Positions 11,300 to 24,115 of a DNA stretch of 64,000 nucleotides are shown here, in pieces. The DNA comes from Manis javanica (taxonomy: Eukaryota > Chordata > Mammalia > Pholidota > Manidae). Numbering within the stretch: position 1 is the first letter of the stretch; each line of letters opens with the position of its first letter. Location: positions 44,089,034 through 44,153,033 of the forward strand of contig NC_133169.1 of the NCBI RefSeq assembly GCF_040802235.1, written 5' to 3'. The translations under genes were made by a program, and so were the position numbers. The notes beneath the pieces are model-generated. The model was not told the DNA's origin. It worked only from the letters and a program-made list of their open reading frames with translations, and searched no databases.

Positions 11300-14200
11300 T
11301 ATACTCCACATATGAGTGAAAACATTTGGTCCTTGTCTTTCTCCGCCTGGCTTATTTCACTGAGCATAATACCCGCAAGCTCCATCCATGTTGTTGTGAA
11401 TGGTAGGATTTGTTTTTTTCTTATGGCTGAGTAATATTCCATTGTGTATATGTACCCCATCTTCCTTATCCATTCATCTACTGATGGACATTTAGGTTGC
11501 TTCCACATCTTGGCTATTGTAAATAGTGCTGCAATAAACATAGGGGTGCAACTGTCTTTTCCAAACTGGAGTGCTGCATTCTTAGGGTAAATTCATAGAA
11601 GTGGAATTCCTGGGTCAAATGGTATTTCTATTTTGAGCATTTTGAGGAACCTCCATACTGCTTTCCACAATGGTTGAACTAATTTACATTCCCACCAGCA
11701 GTGTAGGAGAGTTCCCCTTTCTCCACAACCTCACCAACATTTGTTGTTGTTTGTCTTTTGGATGGTAGCCATCCTTACTGGTGTGAGATGATATCTCATT
11801 GTGGTTTTAATTTGCATTTCTCTGGTGACAAGCGATGTGGAGCATCTTTTCATGTGTCTGTTGGCCATCTGAATTTCTATAGAGAACTATTAAGCTCCTC
11901 TGCCCATTTTTTAATTTGATTATTTGCTTTTTGTTTGTTGAGGTGTGTGAGCTCTTTATATATTTTGTATGCAAACCCTTTATCAGATCTGTCATTTTTG
12001 AATATATTCTCCCATACTGTAGGATACCTTTTTGTTCTATTGATGGTGTCCTTTGCTGTACAGAAGCTTTTCAGCGGTATATAGTCCCATTTGTTCATTT
12101 TTGCATTTGTTTCTCTTGCCCAGGGAGATATGTTCAAGAAGAGGTCACTCATGTATATATCTAAGAGATTTTTGCCTATGTTTTTTTCTAAGAGTTTTAT
12201 GGTTTCATGACTTACATTGAAGTCTTTGATCCATTTCGAATTTACTTTTGTGTATGGGGTTAGACAGTGATCCAGTTTCATTCTCTTACATGTAGCTGTC
12301 CAGTTTTCCCAGCACCATCTGTTGAAGAGACTGTCATTTCCCCATTGTATGTCCATGGCCCCTTTATTGAATATTAGTTGACCATATATGTTTGGGTTAA
12401 TGTTTGGAGTCTCTGTTCTGTTCCTTTGGTCTGTGGCTCTTTTATTGTGCCAGTACCAAACTGTCTTGATTACTGTGGCTTTGTAGTAGAGCTTGAAGTT
12501 GGGGAGTGAGATACCCCCCACTTTATTCTTACTTCTCAGGATTGCTTTAGATATTCGGAGTCTTTGGTGTTTCCATATGAATTTTTGAACTATTTGTTAC
12601 AGTTCATTGAAGAAAGCTGTTGGTAATTTGATAGGGATTGCATCGAATCTGTATATTGCTTTGGGCAGGATGGCCATTTTGACAATATTAATTCTTCCTA
12701 GCCAAGAGCATGGGATGAATTTCCATTTGTTAGTGACCTCTTATAGTGTCTTTCAGTTTTCAGTGTATAGGTCTTTCACTTCCTTGGTTAGGTTTATTCC
12801 TAGGTATTTTATTCTTTTTGATGCAATTGTGAATGGAATTGTCTTCCTGATTTCTCTTTCTATTAGTTTATTGTCAGTGAATAGGAAAGCCACAGATTTC
12901 TGTGTGTTAATTTTGTATCTGGCAACTTTGCTGTATTCTGATATTAGCTCTAGTAGTTTCGGAGTGGAGTCTTTCGGGTTTTTTATGTACAATATCATGT
13001 CATTTACAAATAGTGACTGTTTAACTTCTTCTTTACCAATCTGGATTCCTTGTATTTCTTTGTTTTATATAATTGCTGTGGCTAGGACCTCCAGTACTAT
13101 GTTGAATAACAGTGGGGAGAGTGAGCATTTCTGTCTTGTTTCCAATCTCAGAGGAAAAAGTTTCAGCTTCTCGTTGTTCAGTATGATGTTGGCTGTGGGT
13201 TTATGATATATGGCCTTTATTATGTTGAGGTACTTGCCCTCTATACCCATTTTGTTGAGAGTTTTTATCATGAATGGATGTTGAATTTTATCGAATGCTT
13301 TTTCAGCATCTATGGAGATGATCATGTGGTTTTTGTATTTCTTTTTGTTAATGTGGTGGATGATGTTCATGGATTTTCGAATGTTGTACCATCCTTGCAT
13401 CCCTGGGATGAATCCCACTTGGTCATGGTGTATGATCCTTTTGATGTATTTTTGAATTTGGTTTGCTAATATTTTATTGAGTATTTTTGCATCTACGTTC
13501 TTCAGGGATATTGGTCTGTAGTTTTCTTTTCTGGTGGGGTCTTTGCCTGGTTTTGGTATTAGGGTGATGTTGGCTTCATAGAATGAGTTTGAGAATATTC
13601 CCTCTTCTATTTTTTGGAAAACTTTAAGGAGAATGGGTGTTATGTCTTCTCTGTATGTGTGATAAAATTCCGAGTTAAATGCATCTGGCCCGGTGGTTTT
13701 GTCCTTTGGTAGTTTTTTGATACTGCTTCTATTTCGTTGCTGGTAACTGGTCTGTTTAGATTTTCTTTCTTCCTGGGTCAGTATTGGAAGGTTCTATTTT
13801 TCTAGGAAGTTGTCCATTTCTCCTAGTTTTCCCAGCTTGTTAGCATATAGGTTTTTATAGTACTCTCTAATAATTCTTTGTATTTCTGTGGGGTCTGTGG
13901 TGATTTTTCCTTTCTCATTTCTGTTTCTGTTGATTTGTGTTGACTCTCTTTTCCTCTTAGTATGTCTGGCTAGAGGCTTATCTATTTTGTTTATTTTCTC
14001 AAAGAACCAGCTCTTGGTTTCATTGATTTTTGCTATTGTTTTATTCTTCTCAATTTTATTTATTTCTTCTCTGATCTTTAGTATGTCCCTCCTTCTGCTG
14101 ACCTTAGGCCTCATTTGTTCTTCTTTTTCCAATTTTGATAATTGTGACATTAGACCATTAATTTGGGATTGCTCTTCCTTCTTTAAATATGCCAAGATTG

Positions 14201-15115
14201 CTATATGCTTTCCTCTTAAGACTGCTTTTGCTGCATCCCACAGAAGTTGGGGCTTTGCGTTGTTGTTGTCATTTGTTTCCATATATTGCTGGATCTCCAT
14301 TTTAATTTGGTCATTGATCCATTGATTATTTAGGAGCGTGTTGTTAAGCCTTCATTTGTTTGTGAGCCTTTTTATTTCTAGTTTTTTTCTAGTTTTATTT
14401 CTAGTTTTATTCTAGTTTATTTCTAGTTTTATGCCTTTGTGGTCTGAAAAGTTGGTTGGTAGGATTTCAGTCTTTTCAAATTTAATGAGGCTCCTTTTGT
14501 GGGCTAGTATGTGGTCTATTCTGGAGAATGTTCCATGTGCACTTGAGGAGAATGTATATCCTGTTGCTTTTGGATGTAGAGTTCTGTAGATGTCTATTAG
14601 GTCCATCTGTTCTATTGCATTGTTCAGTGCCTCTGAATCCTTACTTATTTTCTCTCTGGTGGATCTCTCCTTTTGCATGAGAGGTGTGTTGAAGTCTCCC
14701 AGAATGAATGCATTGCATTCTATTTACTCCTTTAGATCTGTTAGTATTTGTTACACATATGTTGGTGCTCCTGTATTGGGTGCATATATATTTATAATGG
14801 TTATATCCTCTTGTTGGACTGAGCCCTTTATCATTATGTAATGTACTTCTTTATCTTTTGTTACTTTCTTTATTTTGAAGTCTGTTTTGTCTGATACTAG
14901 AATAGCAACACCTGCTTTTTTCTCTCTGTTGTTTGCATGAAGTATCTTTTTCCATCCCTTGACTTTAAGTCTGTACATGTCTTTGGGTTTGAGGTGAGTC
15001 TTTTGTAAGCAGCATATGGATGGGTCTTGCTTTTTTTATCCATTCTATTACTCGTGTCTTTTGATTGGTGCATTCAGTCCATTTACATTTAGGGTGATTA
15101 TTGAAAGGTATGTAC
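11300..15115 (-). pseudogene. L1 ORF2 (endonuclease/reverse transcriptase), broken
   Basis: Minus-strand pieces cover the whole ORF2 polyprotein, which nicks target DNA and reverse-transcribes L1 RNA. The endonuclease part includes INIYAPNTGAP (about 14760-14790) and FSDHKGIKLEIN (about 14420-14450). Reverse-transcriptase parts include [14 protein letters not shown] and [12 protein letters not shown] (13065-13418), where QGCPLSP is usual. The C-terminal part at 12521-11877 starts [15 protein letters not shown] and ends near [26 protein letters not shown] (11299-11541). Several frameshifts and stops separate them. A local tandem growth at 14371-14431 disturbs the endonuclease. Long plus-strand open frames here (such as 12607-13206) are antisense shadows. 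Confidence 0.9.
14371..14431. repeat. short tandem array inside L1 ORF2
   Basis: Imperfect repeats of a 'TTTATTTCTAGT'-like unit occur about five times where the other L1 copies in this window have it once. It probably arose by replication slippage after insertion, and it shifts the ORF2 frame. Confidence 0.75.
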
Positions 15116-15186
15116 TTATTGCCATTGCAGGCTTTAAGTTTGTGGTTACCAAAGGTTCAGGGTTAGCTTCTTTACTATCTTACTGT

Positions 15187-16161
15187 CTAACTTAACTCAC
15201 TTGTTGAGCTATTATAAACACGGTCTGATGATTCTTTATTTCTCTCCCTTCTTATTCCTCCTCCTCCCTTCTTCATATGTTGGGTGTTTTGTTCTGTGCT
15301 CTTTTTAGGAGTGCTCGCATCTAGAGCAGTTTCTGTAAGATCCTGTAGAGGTGGTTTGTGGGAAGCAAATTCCCTCAACTTTTGCTTGTCTGGGAATTGT
15401 TCAATCCCTCCTTCATATTTAAATGATAGTTGTGCTGAATACAGTATTCTTGGTTCAAGGCCCTTCTGTTTCATTGCATTAAGTATATCATGCCATTCTC
15501 TTCTGGCCTGTAAGGTTTCTGTTGAGAAGTCTCATGATAGCCTGATGGGTTTTCCTTTGTAAGTAACCTTTTTTTTCTCTCTAGCTGCCTTTAATACTTT
15601 GTCCTTGTCTTTGATCTTTGTCATTTTAATTATTATGTGTCTTGGTGTTGTCCTACTTGGATCCCATGTCATGGGAGTTCTGTGTACCTCTGTGGTCTGA
15701 GAGGCCATTTCCTCCCCTAGTTTGGGGAAGTTTTCAGCAATTATTTCTTCAAAGACACTTTCTATTCCTTTTTCTCTCTCTTCTTCTTCTGGTACCCCTA
15801 TAATGAGGATATTGTTCCATTTCAATTGGTCACTCAGTTCTCTTAAAATTCTTTCATTCCTGAAGATCGTTTTATCTCTCTCTGCATCAGCTTCTCTGCA
15901 TTCCTGTTCTCTGTTTTCTAGTCCATTAATGGTCTCTTGCATCTTGTCCATTCTGTTTTGAAGTCCTTCCAGAACTTGTTTTATTTCTGTATCCTCTCTC
16001 CTTAGTTCTTGCATATTTCTCTGCAAGTCCATCAGCATGGTTATGAATTTTATTCTGAATTCTTTTTCAGGAAGACTGGTTAAATCTATCTCCCCAGGTT
16101 TCTTTTCAGGGGAAGATGTAGCAGATTTTGAAGCTGTCTGGGTTAGTCTTGTCTGGATCAA
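15187..16161 (-). pseudogene. L1 ORF1 (RNA-binding chaperone), one internal stop
   Basis: This is the L1 ORF1 protein, a trimeric RNA-binding nucleic-acid chaperone that coats L1 RNA in the cytoplasm. The frame runs 325 codons from 16161, with a single TGA at 15532-15534 after KPIRLS. The N-terminal half holds a heptad-rich coiled coil (LQRNMQELRREDTEIKQVLE onward). It is followed by the RRM-like part with NNILIIGVPEEEEREKGIE and the C-terminal domain with RTTPRHIIIKMTKIKDKDKV. Beyond the stop the frame continues with FSTETLQARREW-type sequence and ends in a lysine-rich tail. It is a near-intact but dead copy. The ATG start at 16161 matches the place where ORF1 begins in the other copies. Confidence 0.9.
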
Positions 16162-16990
16162 ATTTTTTGCCTTTTCATGTTGATAGGTTCAATGGTGAGC
16201 TATTGGCTTTCTGTCAGCTGGGAGAGCTAAGGCTTTCCACTTGCTCCTGGCCTCTTTACTGGCAAAACTGCGACCACTAGTGGCTTGTGTTGGGCAATTG
16301 AGTGTAGACTGGGTCTCTGTATCTTGCCCGGCCGGAATGGAGGAAGCTCCCTTGCTGTGGGCATGGCCAGTCTCAGGCTGCTTCTCTGCTATGGCGGGGC
16401 CCCGGAGGGGTAATGGATGGGAGGCTGTTTGGCTGTTTACCTCTGTAAGGGGTCTCAGAGCTATTGTCCAGGGTGTTAGTGCACCTGGAGTTTCCTGGAA
16501 TTTCCAGCTGCTGGACTGTGACCCTGGATGCTTCCATCCAGCTGTGGCATCCCTGTCCCTTTAAGGCTTTCAAAAAGCACTCACTTTCTTTGTCACAGGG
16601 GCACCGGCTTCAGGACCCACTCACAGGTCCTGCTGTCCTGTTTCCCTATTTTCCAGCACTGCACGCATGCACTGTGTCTGTGCTCTGCTGTGGATGGCTT
16701 GGGCTGGGTGTTTAGCAGGCCTGGGCTCCCTCTCCCTCCCCGCTCTGACTCCTCTCCTCCCTCTGGGAGCTGTGGTGAGGGGCACTCAGTTCTCACTGGG
16801 CTGTGGCTTGTGTCTTACCCCTTTCACCAGGTTCTGGGTTCTCGCAGGTGTGGATGTAGTCTGGCTGTTTTCCTGTGTCTTCTGGTCTCTCTTTTAGGAT
16901 TAGTTGTATTTGTTGTATTTTCAAAAATATATATGTTTTTGTGAGGAGATTCCCACTGTCCTACTCATGCCACCATCTTCTGATTACCAG

Positions 16991-17009
16991 TATATGATTA
17001 CTTTTTTAT
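16991..17009. repeat. target-site duplication, right copy, of L1 10922-16990
   Basis: TATATGATTACTTTTTTAT pairs with 10902-10921, with a one-T length difference. Confidence 0.88.
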
Positions 17010-17785
17010 GAAAGATTCCAAGGGGGTATTATGACTCAAATTATCAATTATTTTAATGTTGATACAAATGTTTAATTTTCATGTTATACAATATTAATTT
17101 AGCCCCCACTATCTAGGAAGAAACAACTCCATTTTTCCATTTACATTGTGCTGAAGAGTCTCTATCCTGTCTGTCAAGCATATCTGCTCCTTCATGTCTG
17201 CTCTGTGACCAGAGGGGGCTACTTGTCCCCCTCAATTCTTGATGGGTTGGGCAGTGAGAGACCCCAGCAGGGGATTGGGGGGCAGAAGCAGACTGAGGTC
17301 TGGGTATTTACTCCCTCAGCACCTTCTCGGCCAGAGTTGGCTGAGTCCCTCCACCTGGGAACCAGGTGTCACCAATGGTCATCCCCCCTTACAGCTTCAG
17401 CTGCCACGGGTCCTGCAAACCACTGCTCTTCCTGCTGCCCCTCGGGACCAAGGCTGCAGAAAGCACCCCTTTGATGGCACCATTGGCTCATTCTACATCT
17501 TTGATGAAATTCCTACCCTTACCCACCTCTGTTTAACCTTGACCTACTCATTAATACTGGCTACACTTTGAAGATATTTGCAATATACCAACTACATCTA
17601 GATTGCATGTATGTATTTACATTTTTCTAATATTTATTTAACATCTTTATAAATGTTAATTGCTCCATAGTATTTCTTAAGCTCTGAATTAGCCAAGTAG
17701 ATGATTATGTTAATTTTTGAATCCATACTTTGTGCACTGATTTGTATCCTCACAGATTATTAATATTGGTCTCTTGATATATATG
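17010..17785. other. end of unit A, then unassigned AT-rich DNA
   Basis: 17010-17570 resumes the OR 3' flank interrupted by the L1 and matches 57310-57770 of unit C. The GC-richer part 17260-17470 matches 57480-57690. Open frames over 17148-17571 are not conserved in unit C, so I do not call a gene. 17571-17785 is AT-rich with nothing I can name. Confidence 0.7.
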
Positions 17786-18626
17786 TAGTCCACACCCAAG
17801 CTCACCAGCAGGAGGAAGAGACACAGAGCAGGGAGTTGAAGCCCACGACTGATAAATATCCCACCCTGGAGATCTTTTCCAGGAGAACAAACTCATATTC
17901 TATGGTGTTCTGGAGATTAGAGGGGTTGAAAAGCAAAGTCAGGGACTAAGATTCCAGCAATTTGTGGAGAACAGATTCCCACACTGGCTGCTTTGGAACA
18001 AAAGAAGGGTGTGCCCTTTGAAAGACTTCCTAACAGTGAAAGGTCTGCTATAGGGGCAAGGATTACACAGAGCTTGTTGCTCAGGAGAAGGAACAGGTGT
18101 ACAAAATTGTCCCAGCACATTCAGCCTAGCAGGTTGGGAACTTTCAGGAGCTTCAGGCACTCCATCCCCCTTGCGGTCAATGGACCCAACCATGATAAGC
18201 AGCCTGCCACTTCTTCCTCCCAGCCAGCGCCTGAATGCAAACCTGCTACCCCCCATCATTGCTCCAGGCCAGCCAGAGGGCAGCCCCACCTATGGAAACT
18301 ACAGTGGCTTAACACAGAGGCTGCTCCCTGTGCATGGCTCACAAGCTCTGACAGCAGAGACAGGCACTATGGTCGGGACGTAAGCAAGAGTTCTGTCCTC
18401 TTGGCAGGAACTGGCATGGATTACCTGTGACCCTTGCCATTATTTCAGGCCAGCCAGAGGGCAGCCTCACCTATGGCAGTGTAGGGCATAATGCAGAGGT
18501 TTATCCAGGTATGCGACTCACTGACCCTGACAGCAGAGGCAGGCCATGAAGCAGGGAAGCAGGAAAGAGCTCTCACCTTTGGGTAGGCACAAGCACTACT
18601 TCCCTGAAAACCTTGCCATCACTCCA

Positions 18627-19494
18627 AGATTATGAAAAGGCAGAAAAAACTTGTTCAATCCAAAATTCCTCAAACACAAGAAAGAGGTCTAAGTGAAACT
18701 GAAATCACCAATCTTCCTGAAAAATAATTCAAAATAAAAGTCATAAGCATGTGAATAGAGCTACAGAAAAATTTTCAAGATCTAATGAAGGAATTCAAGA
18801 CAGAGATAGATACTGTGAAAAATACAGTAACTGAAATGAAACATACAATGGAGGGATTTAAAAGCAGATCACATGAATAAAGATGGAAAATGGGATAGAA
18901 ATTAGAGAACAGGAATACAAATAAGCTGAGGCAGGGAGAGAAAAAAAGGATCTCTAGGAATGAAAGAATATTAAGAAAACCATGGGATAAATCAAAACGG
19001 AACAATATTTTCATTCTAGGGGTACCAGAAGAAGAGACAGAAAAAGGGATAGAAAGTGTGTTTGAAGAAATAATTGATGAAAACTTCCCCATTATGGGGA
19101 AGGAAATAGTCTCTCAGGCCATGGAAATCCACACATCTCCAAACACAAGGGACCCAAGGAGGACAACACCAAGACATATGATAATTAAATTGGCAATGAT
19201 CAAGGACAGGAATATAGTACTAAAAGCAGCCAGAGAGAGAAAAAAGATCACTTACAAAGGAAAACCCATCAAGCTGTCATTAGACTTCTCAGCAGAAACC
19301 TTACTGGCCAAAGGGAGTGGCATGATATGTTCAATGCAATGTAACAGAAGGGCCTTCAACCAAGAATACTCTATCTGGAAAGATTATCTTTTAAGTTTGA
19401 AGGAGGGATTAAACAATTTCCAGATAAGCAAAAGTTGAGGGAATTTACTTCCCACAAACCATCTCTGCAGTGTATTTTAAAGGGACTGCTATAG
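18627..19494 (+). pseudogene. L1 ORF1 remnant
   Basis: Sequence matching L1 ORF1 is broken into several frames. The C-terminal part is the clearest: 19058-19438 reads MFEEIIDENFPIMGKEIVSQ, then RRTTPRHMIIKLAMIKDRN and ITYKGKPIKLSLDFSAETL. The N-terminal coiled-coil region (18650-19050) has lost its frame. It encodes no protein. Confidence 0.82.
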
Positions 19495-19799
19495 ATGGAA
19501 GTGTTCCAAAGGCTAAATAGCTTTCACCAGAGAAAATAAAACCACAGTAAAGGAAGCACACCAATTCATTATTAACCAAATGCAAAATTAAATCAGCTAC
19601 CCAAAAAGTCAATCAAAGGACACACAAACAGTACAGAATATGACACCTAACATACAAAGAGTGGAGGAGGAAGACAAAGAAGGGACAAAAATGTTTTCAG
19701 ACTGTGTTCGTAATAGCATAATAAGTGAGTTAAGATAAACTGTTGGAAAGTAAGGGAATTATCCTTGAACCTTTGGTAACTACTAATCCAAAGCCTGCA

Positions 19800-22700
19800 G
19801 TGGCAATAAGAACATATCTATCGATAATCACCCTAAATGTAAATGGTCTGAATGCACCAATCAAAAGACATAGAGTTACAGAATGAATAGACAAGCAAGA
19901 CCCATCTATGTGCTGTCTACAAGAGACTCACTTCAAACCCAAAGACATACACAGACTAAAAGTGAAGAGATGAAAAAAGATATTTCATACAAACAATAGG
20001 GAGAAAAAAAGCAAGAGGTGAAATACTTGTATTAGATAAAATAGACTTCAAAACAAAGAAAGTAACAAAAGGCAAAGAAGAACATTACATAATAATAAAG
20101 GAGTCCATCCAACAAGAGGATATAATGATTATAAATATCCATGCACCCAACATAGGAACATCTACATATGTGAAACAAACACTAACAGAAATAGAGGGGG
20201 AAATAGAATGCAATACATTCACTTTAGGAGACTTCAATGCACCACTCATTCCAAAGGACAGATAAACCAGACAGAAAATAAGTAAGGACACAAAGGCACT
20301 GAACAACACATTAGAACAGATGGACCTAACAGACATTTACAGAATACTCCACCCGAAAGTAGCAGGATACACATTCTTCTCAAGTGTACATAGAAAATTT
20401 TCAACAATAGATCACATACTAGGCCACAAAAAGAGTAAATTCAAAAATATTGAAATTGTACCAACCAACCTCTCAGATCAAAAAGGTATGAAATTAGAAA
20501 TAAATTGTGAAAAGAAAACAAATAGACCCACAAATATATGGAGGCTTAACAACATACTTCTAAATAATCAATGGATCAATGACCAAATTAAAACAGAGAT
20601 CAAGCAATATATGAATACAAATGAAAACAACAGCTCAATGCCCATATTCTGTGGGACGCAGTGGATGCAGTTCTTTGTGGAAATTATACAGCAATTCAGG
20701 CCTATCTAAACAAGGAAGAACAATCACAAATAAACAGTCTGAATTCAAAATTAATGAAAATAGAAAAGCAATAACAAATGAGGCCAAAAATCAATAGAAG
20801 GAGGGACATAATACAGATCAGAGAAGAAATAAATAAAATTGAGAAGAATAAAACAATAGAAAGGATTAATGAAACTAAGAGTTGGTTCTTTGAGAAAATA
20901 AACAAAACAGATAAACCCCTAGATAGATTAATCAAGAAAGAGAGAGTGTGCCCACATAAACAGAATCAGAAATGAGAAAGGAAAAATCACTATGGACACC
21001 ACAGAAATACAAATTATTAGAGAATACTATAACAAATTATATTCTAACAAATTGGATAATCTAGAACAAGAGGACAACTTTCTTGAAAAATACAACTTTC
21101 CAAGACTGACCCAGGAAGACACAGAAAATCAGTACAGACCAATTATCAGCAATGAAATTGAATCAGAAAACAAAAAACTACCTAAGTTCAAAAGCCTGGA
21201 CCAGATAGCTTCACTGCCGAATTCTATCAGACATTTAGGGAAGACCTAATACCCATCCTCCTTAAAGTTTTCCAAAAGTAGAAGAGGAAAGAATACTTCC
21301 AATGTCATTCTATGAAGCCAGCATCACTCTAATATCAAAACCAGACAAAGACACCACAAAAAAAAGGTTACAGATCAATATCTCTGAATAACATTGATGC
21401 AAAAATGCTCAGCAATATATTATCAAACTGAATTAAAAATACATCAAAAAGATCATACATCATAATCAAGTAGGATTTATTACAGTGATGCAAGAATGTT
21501 ACACTATTCAAAAATCCAACATCATCCACTACATCAATAAAAAGAAGGACAAAAATCACATGATCATCTCCATACATGCTGAAAAATCATCTGGATGATA
21601 AAAACTCTCAACTAAATGAGTATAGAGGGCAAGTACCTCAATATAATGAAGGCCATATAGGAGAAACCCAAAGCCAAGATCATATTTAAGAGTGAAAAGC
21701 TGGAAGCTTTTCCTCTAAGACTGGGGACAAGACAAAGATGCCCACTCTCCCCACATTTGTTCAACATAGCACTGGAGGTCCTAGCCACAGCAATTAACAA
21801 CATAAAGTAATAAAAGGCATCCCTATTTGCAAGGAACAAACTAAATTGTCACTCTTTGCAGATGACATGATATTGTATATAAAAACCCCTAAAGAATCCA
21901 CTCCAAAATTACTAGAACTAATATCTTAATTCAACAAAGCTGCAGGATATAAAATTAATACACAGAAATCTGTTGCATTCCTATATGCTAATGAGAAACT
22001 AGCAGAGAGAGAAATCAGGAAAACAATTCCATTCACAACTTCATCAAAAATTAAAATACCTCGGAATAAAGCTAATCAAGGAAGTGAAAGACCTATACCC
22101 TGAAAATTCCAAGACACTCTTGAGAGAAATTAAAGAATACACCAATAAATGGAAATAAATCCCATGCTCATGGATAGGAAGAAATATTATTGTCAAAATG
22201 GCCATCCTGCCTAAAGCAATCTACAGATTCAATGCAGTCCCTATCTAAATAACAACAGCATTCTTCAACAAACCAGAACATATAGTTCTAAAATTCATAT
22301 GGTACCACAAAAGACCTGGAATAGCCAAAACAATCCTTAGAAGGAAGAGGAAATCCTTAGTGGGGAGGATTGCACTTGCTGACTTCAAGCTCTACTACAA
22401 AGCCACAGTAGTCAAGACAATTTGGTACTGGCACAAGAACAGACCATTAGATCAATAGACTAGAACAGAGAGTCCAGACATAAGCCCACACATATATGGC
22501 CACTTAACATATGGTAAAGAAGCCATGGATATACAATGGGGAAAGGACAGCCTCTTCAACAGCTGGTGTTGGCAAAACTGGACAGCTACATGTAAGAGAA
22601 TGAAACTGGATTACTGTCTAACTCCACACAAAAATGTAAACACAAAATGGATCAAAGATCTGAATATAAGTCATGAAACCATAAAACTCTAAGAGAACAT

Positions 22701-23585
22701 AGGCAAAACTCTCTTGAATATACACATGAGCAACTTTTGCATGAACATATCTCCTCAGTCAAGGGAAACAAAAGCAAAAATGAACAAATGGGACTACATC
22801 AAACTGAAAAGCTTCTGCACATCAAAGGACAACATCAGTAAAACAAAAAGGCATCCTAACATATAGAAGAATATATTCATAAATGACATATCTGATAAGG
22901 GGTTAACACCCAAATTACATAATGAGCACACATGCCTCAACACCCAAAAAGCAAATAACCCAATAAAAAAAATAGGCAGAGGATATGAACAGACACTTCT
23001 CCAAAGAAGAAATTCAGATGGCCAACAGGGACATGAAAAAATGCTCCACATTGCTAATCATCAGGGAAATGCAAATTAAAACCACAATGAGAAATCATCT
23101 CATACCAGTCAGGATGGCCAACATCCAAAAGACAAGAAACAACAAATTCTGGGGAGGATGTAGAGAAAGAGGAACCCTCCTTCACTGTTGGTGTGAATAT
23201 AAATTAGTTCAACCATTATGGAAAGCAATATGGAGGTTCCTCACAAAGCTAACAACAGAAATACCATTTGACCCAGGAATTCCATTCATAGGAATTTACC
23301 CTAAGAAAACAAGATCACAGATTCAAAAAGACATATGCACCCCTATGTTTATCTCAGCATTATTTACAATAGCCAAGACATGGAAGCAATCTGTTCCATC
23401 AGTAGATTAATGGATAAAGAAGATGTGGTACATATATACAATGGAATATTATTCAACCATAAGAAGAAAACAAATCCTATCATTTGCAACAACATAGATG
23501 GAGCTAGAGGGTATTATGCTCAGTGAAATAAGCCAGGTGGAGGAAGACAAGTATCAAATGATTTCACTCATCTGTGGAGTATAAC
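19800..23585 (+). pseudogene. L1 ORF2 remnant
   Basis: Pieces of the endonuclease/reverse-transcriptase polyprotein follow in order. The endonuclease part is at 20320-20709 (MDLTDIYRILHPKVAGYTFF, LSDQKGMKLEINCEKK, where SDHK is usual). The linker is at 20778-21249, and the reverse-transcriptase part is at about 21540-21900 in several frames. The C-terminal part, at 22985-23410, includes [20 protein letters not shown] and [13 protein letters not shown]. There are many stops and frameshifts. Confidence 0.85.
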
Positions 23586-23937
23586 AACAAAGCAAAAACT
23601 GAAGAAACAAAACATAAGCAGATTCACAGAACCCAAGAATGGACTAGCAGTTACCAAAGGGAAAGGGGTTGGGGAGGGTCGGTGGGAAGGGAGGGAGAAG
23701 GGCATTAAGGGACATTATGATTAGCATGCATAATATAGGGAGGACGCTGGGATGGCAGTATAGCACAAAGAAGACAAGCAGTGACTCTATAGCATCTTAC
23801 TGTGCTGATGGTCAGTGACTATAATGGGGTATGTGGTGGGGACTTGATAATGGGGGGAATGTAGTAACTACAATGCTGCTCATGTGAAACTTTCATAAGG
23901 TTGTATATCAATGATACCTTAATAAAAAAATACTATA

Positions 23938-24115
23938 CAGCTACATGTAAGAGAGCAAAACTGGATTAATGTCTAACTCCAGACACTAAAGTAAACTCAA
24001 AATGGATCAAATACTGAATTTAAGTCATGAAACTACATTACACATATTGTAATATAAAATGTTGCATGTCATTATATCTCAATAAACTGGAAAATTATAG
24101 AAATAAATTGAAATA
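23938..24115 (+). mobile_element. older L1 3' fragment at the edge of unit B
   Basis: A second, more diverged L1 piece follows the A-tail of the preceding L1. It starts with an ORF2-like 'acagctacatgtaagaga' stretch and ends 'atatctcaataaactgg'. The corresponding L1 3' end in unit C lies at about 49190-49480, so this stub was part of the ancestral duplicon. Confidence 0.7.

Larger units (their letters stand above)
10922..16990 (-). mobile_element. full-length L1 LINE
   Basis: This is an autonomous non-LTR retrotransposon that mobilises by target-primed reverse transcription. On the minus strand it has a 5' UTR (16990 to about 16170, GC-richer, starting with a GATGGTGGCATGAGTAGG-like promoter end), ORF1 (16161-15187), ORF2 remains (about 15115-11300) and a 3' UTR ending in an A-tract (T-run at about 10926-10933). 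Perfectly placed target-site duplications flank it. ORF1 has one stop and ORF2 several breaks, so it is inactive but young. It interrupts unit A and is absent from the matching place in unit C. Confidence 0.93.
3866..17570 (+). repeat. OR2T duplicon, unit A
   Basis: This direct duplicate matches unit B from about 25173 and unit C further on. Shared marks are a GC-richer block (4190-4390, matching 25510-25700), a 'gctcatttgttcctaacc' block near 5702 (27032 in B), an inverted L1 stub (about 5990-6130; B 27330-27460; C 52815-52945), the CA repeat, the OR exon, and 3' flank matching unit C up to about 57770. It is interrupted by old L1 sequence (about 9300-10800) and by a younger full-length L1 (10922-16990). 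Small open frames in 3900-6430 are not conserved between the three copies, so I treat this interval as non-coding. Confidence 0.88.
17786..23935 (+). mobile_element. nearly full-length L1 LINE, 5' truncated in the 5' UTR
   Basis: Plus-strand L1. The 5' UTR begins partway, at a place matching about 30530 of the L1 at 30334. ORF1 remains follow (about 18627-19494), then ORF2 remains (about 19800-23585), then a 3' UTR ending '...gataccttaataaaaaaa' at about 23935. Reading frames are more broken than in the copy at 30334-36287. I could not identify a target-site duplication. Confidence 0.9.

Noticed and set aside
12607-13206. A 199-codon plus-strand open frame
   Set aside because: It is the antisense of L1 ORF2 reverse transcriptase in the minus-strand L1. 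Its hydrophobic look comes from reading A-rich coding sequence backwards.
13888-14325. A 145-codon plus-strand open frame with membrane-like stretches
   Set aside because: It is antisense to the L1 ORF2 linker region; the same shadow appears in other L1 copies.
16241-16944. GC-rich overlapping open frames of up to 138 codons, as of a new gene
   Set aside because: They lie in the L1 5' UTR, which is GC-rich and open by chance. No domain is recognisable.
17993-18430. A 145-codon plus-strand open frame, Pro/Ser-rich
   Set aside because: It is the 5' UTR of the L1 at 17786. The related 5' UTR at 30334 does not preserve the frame.
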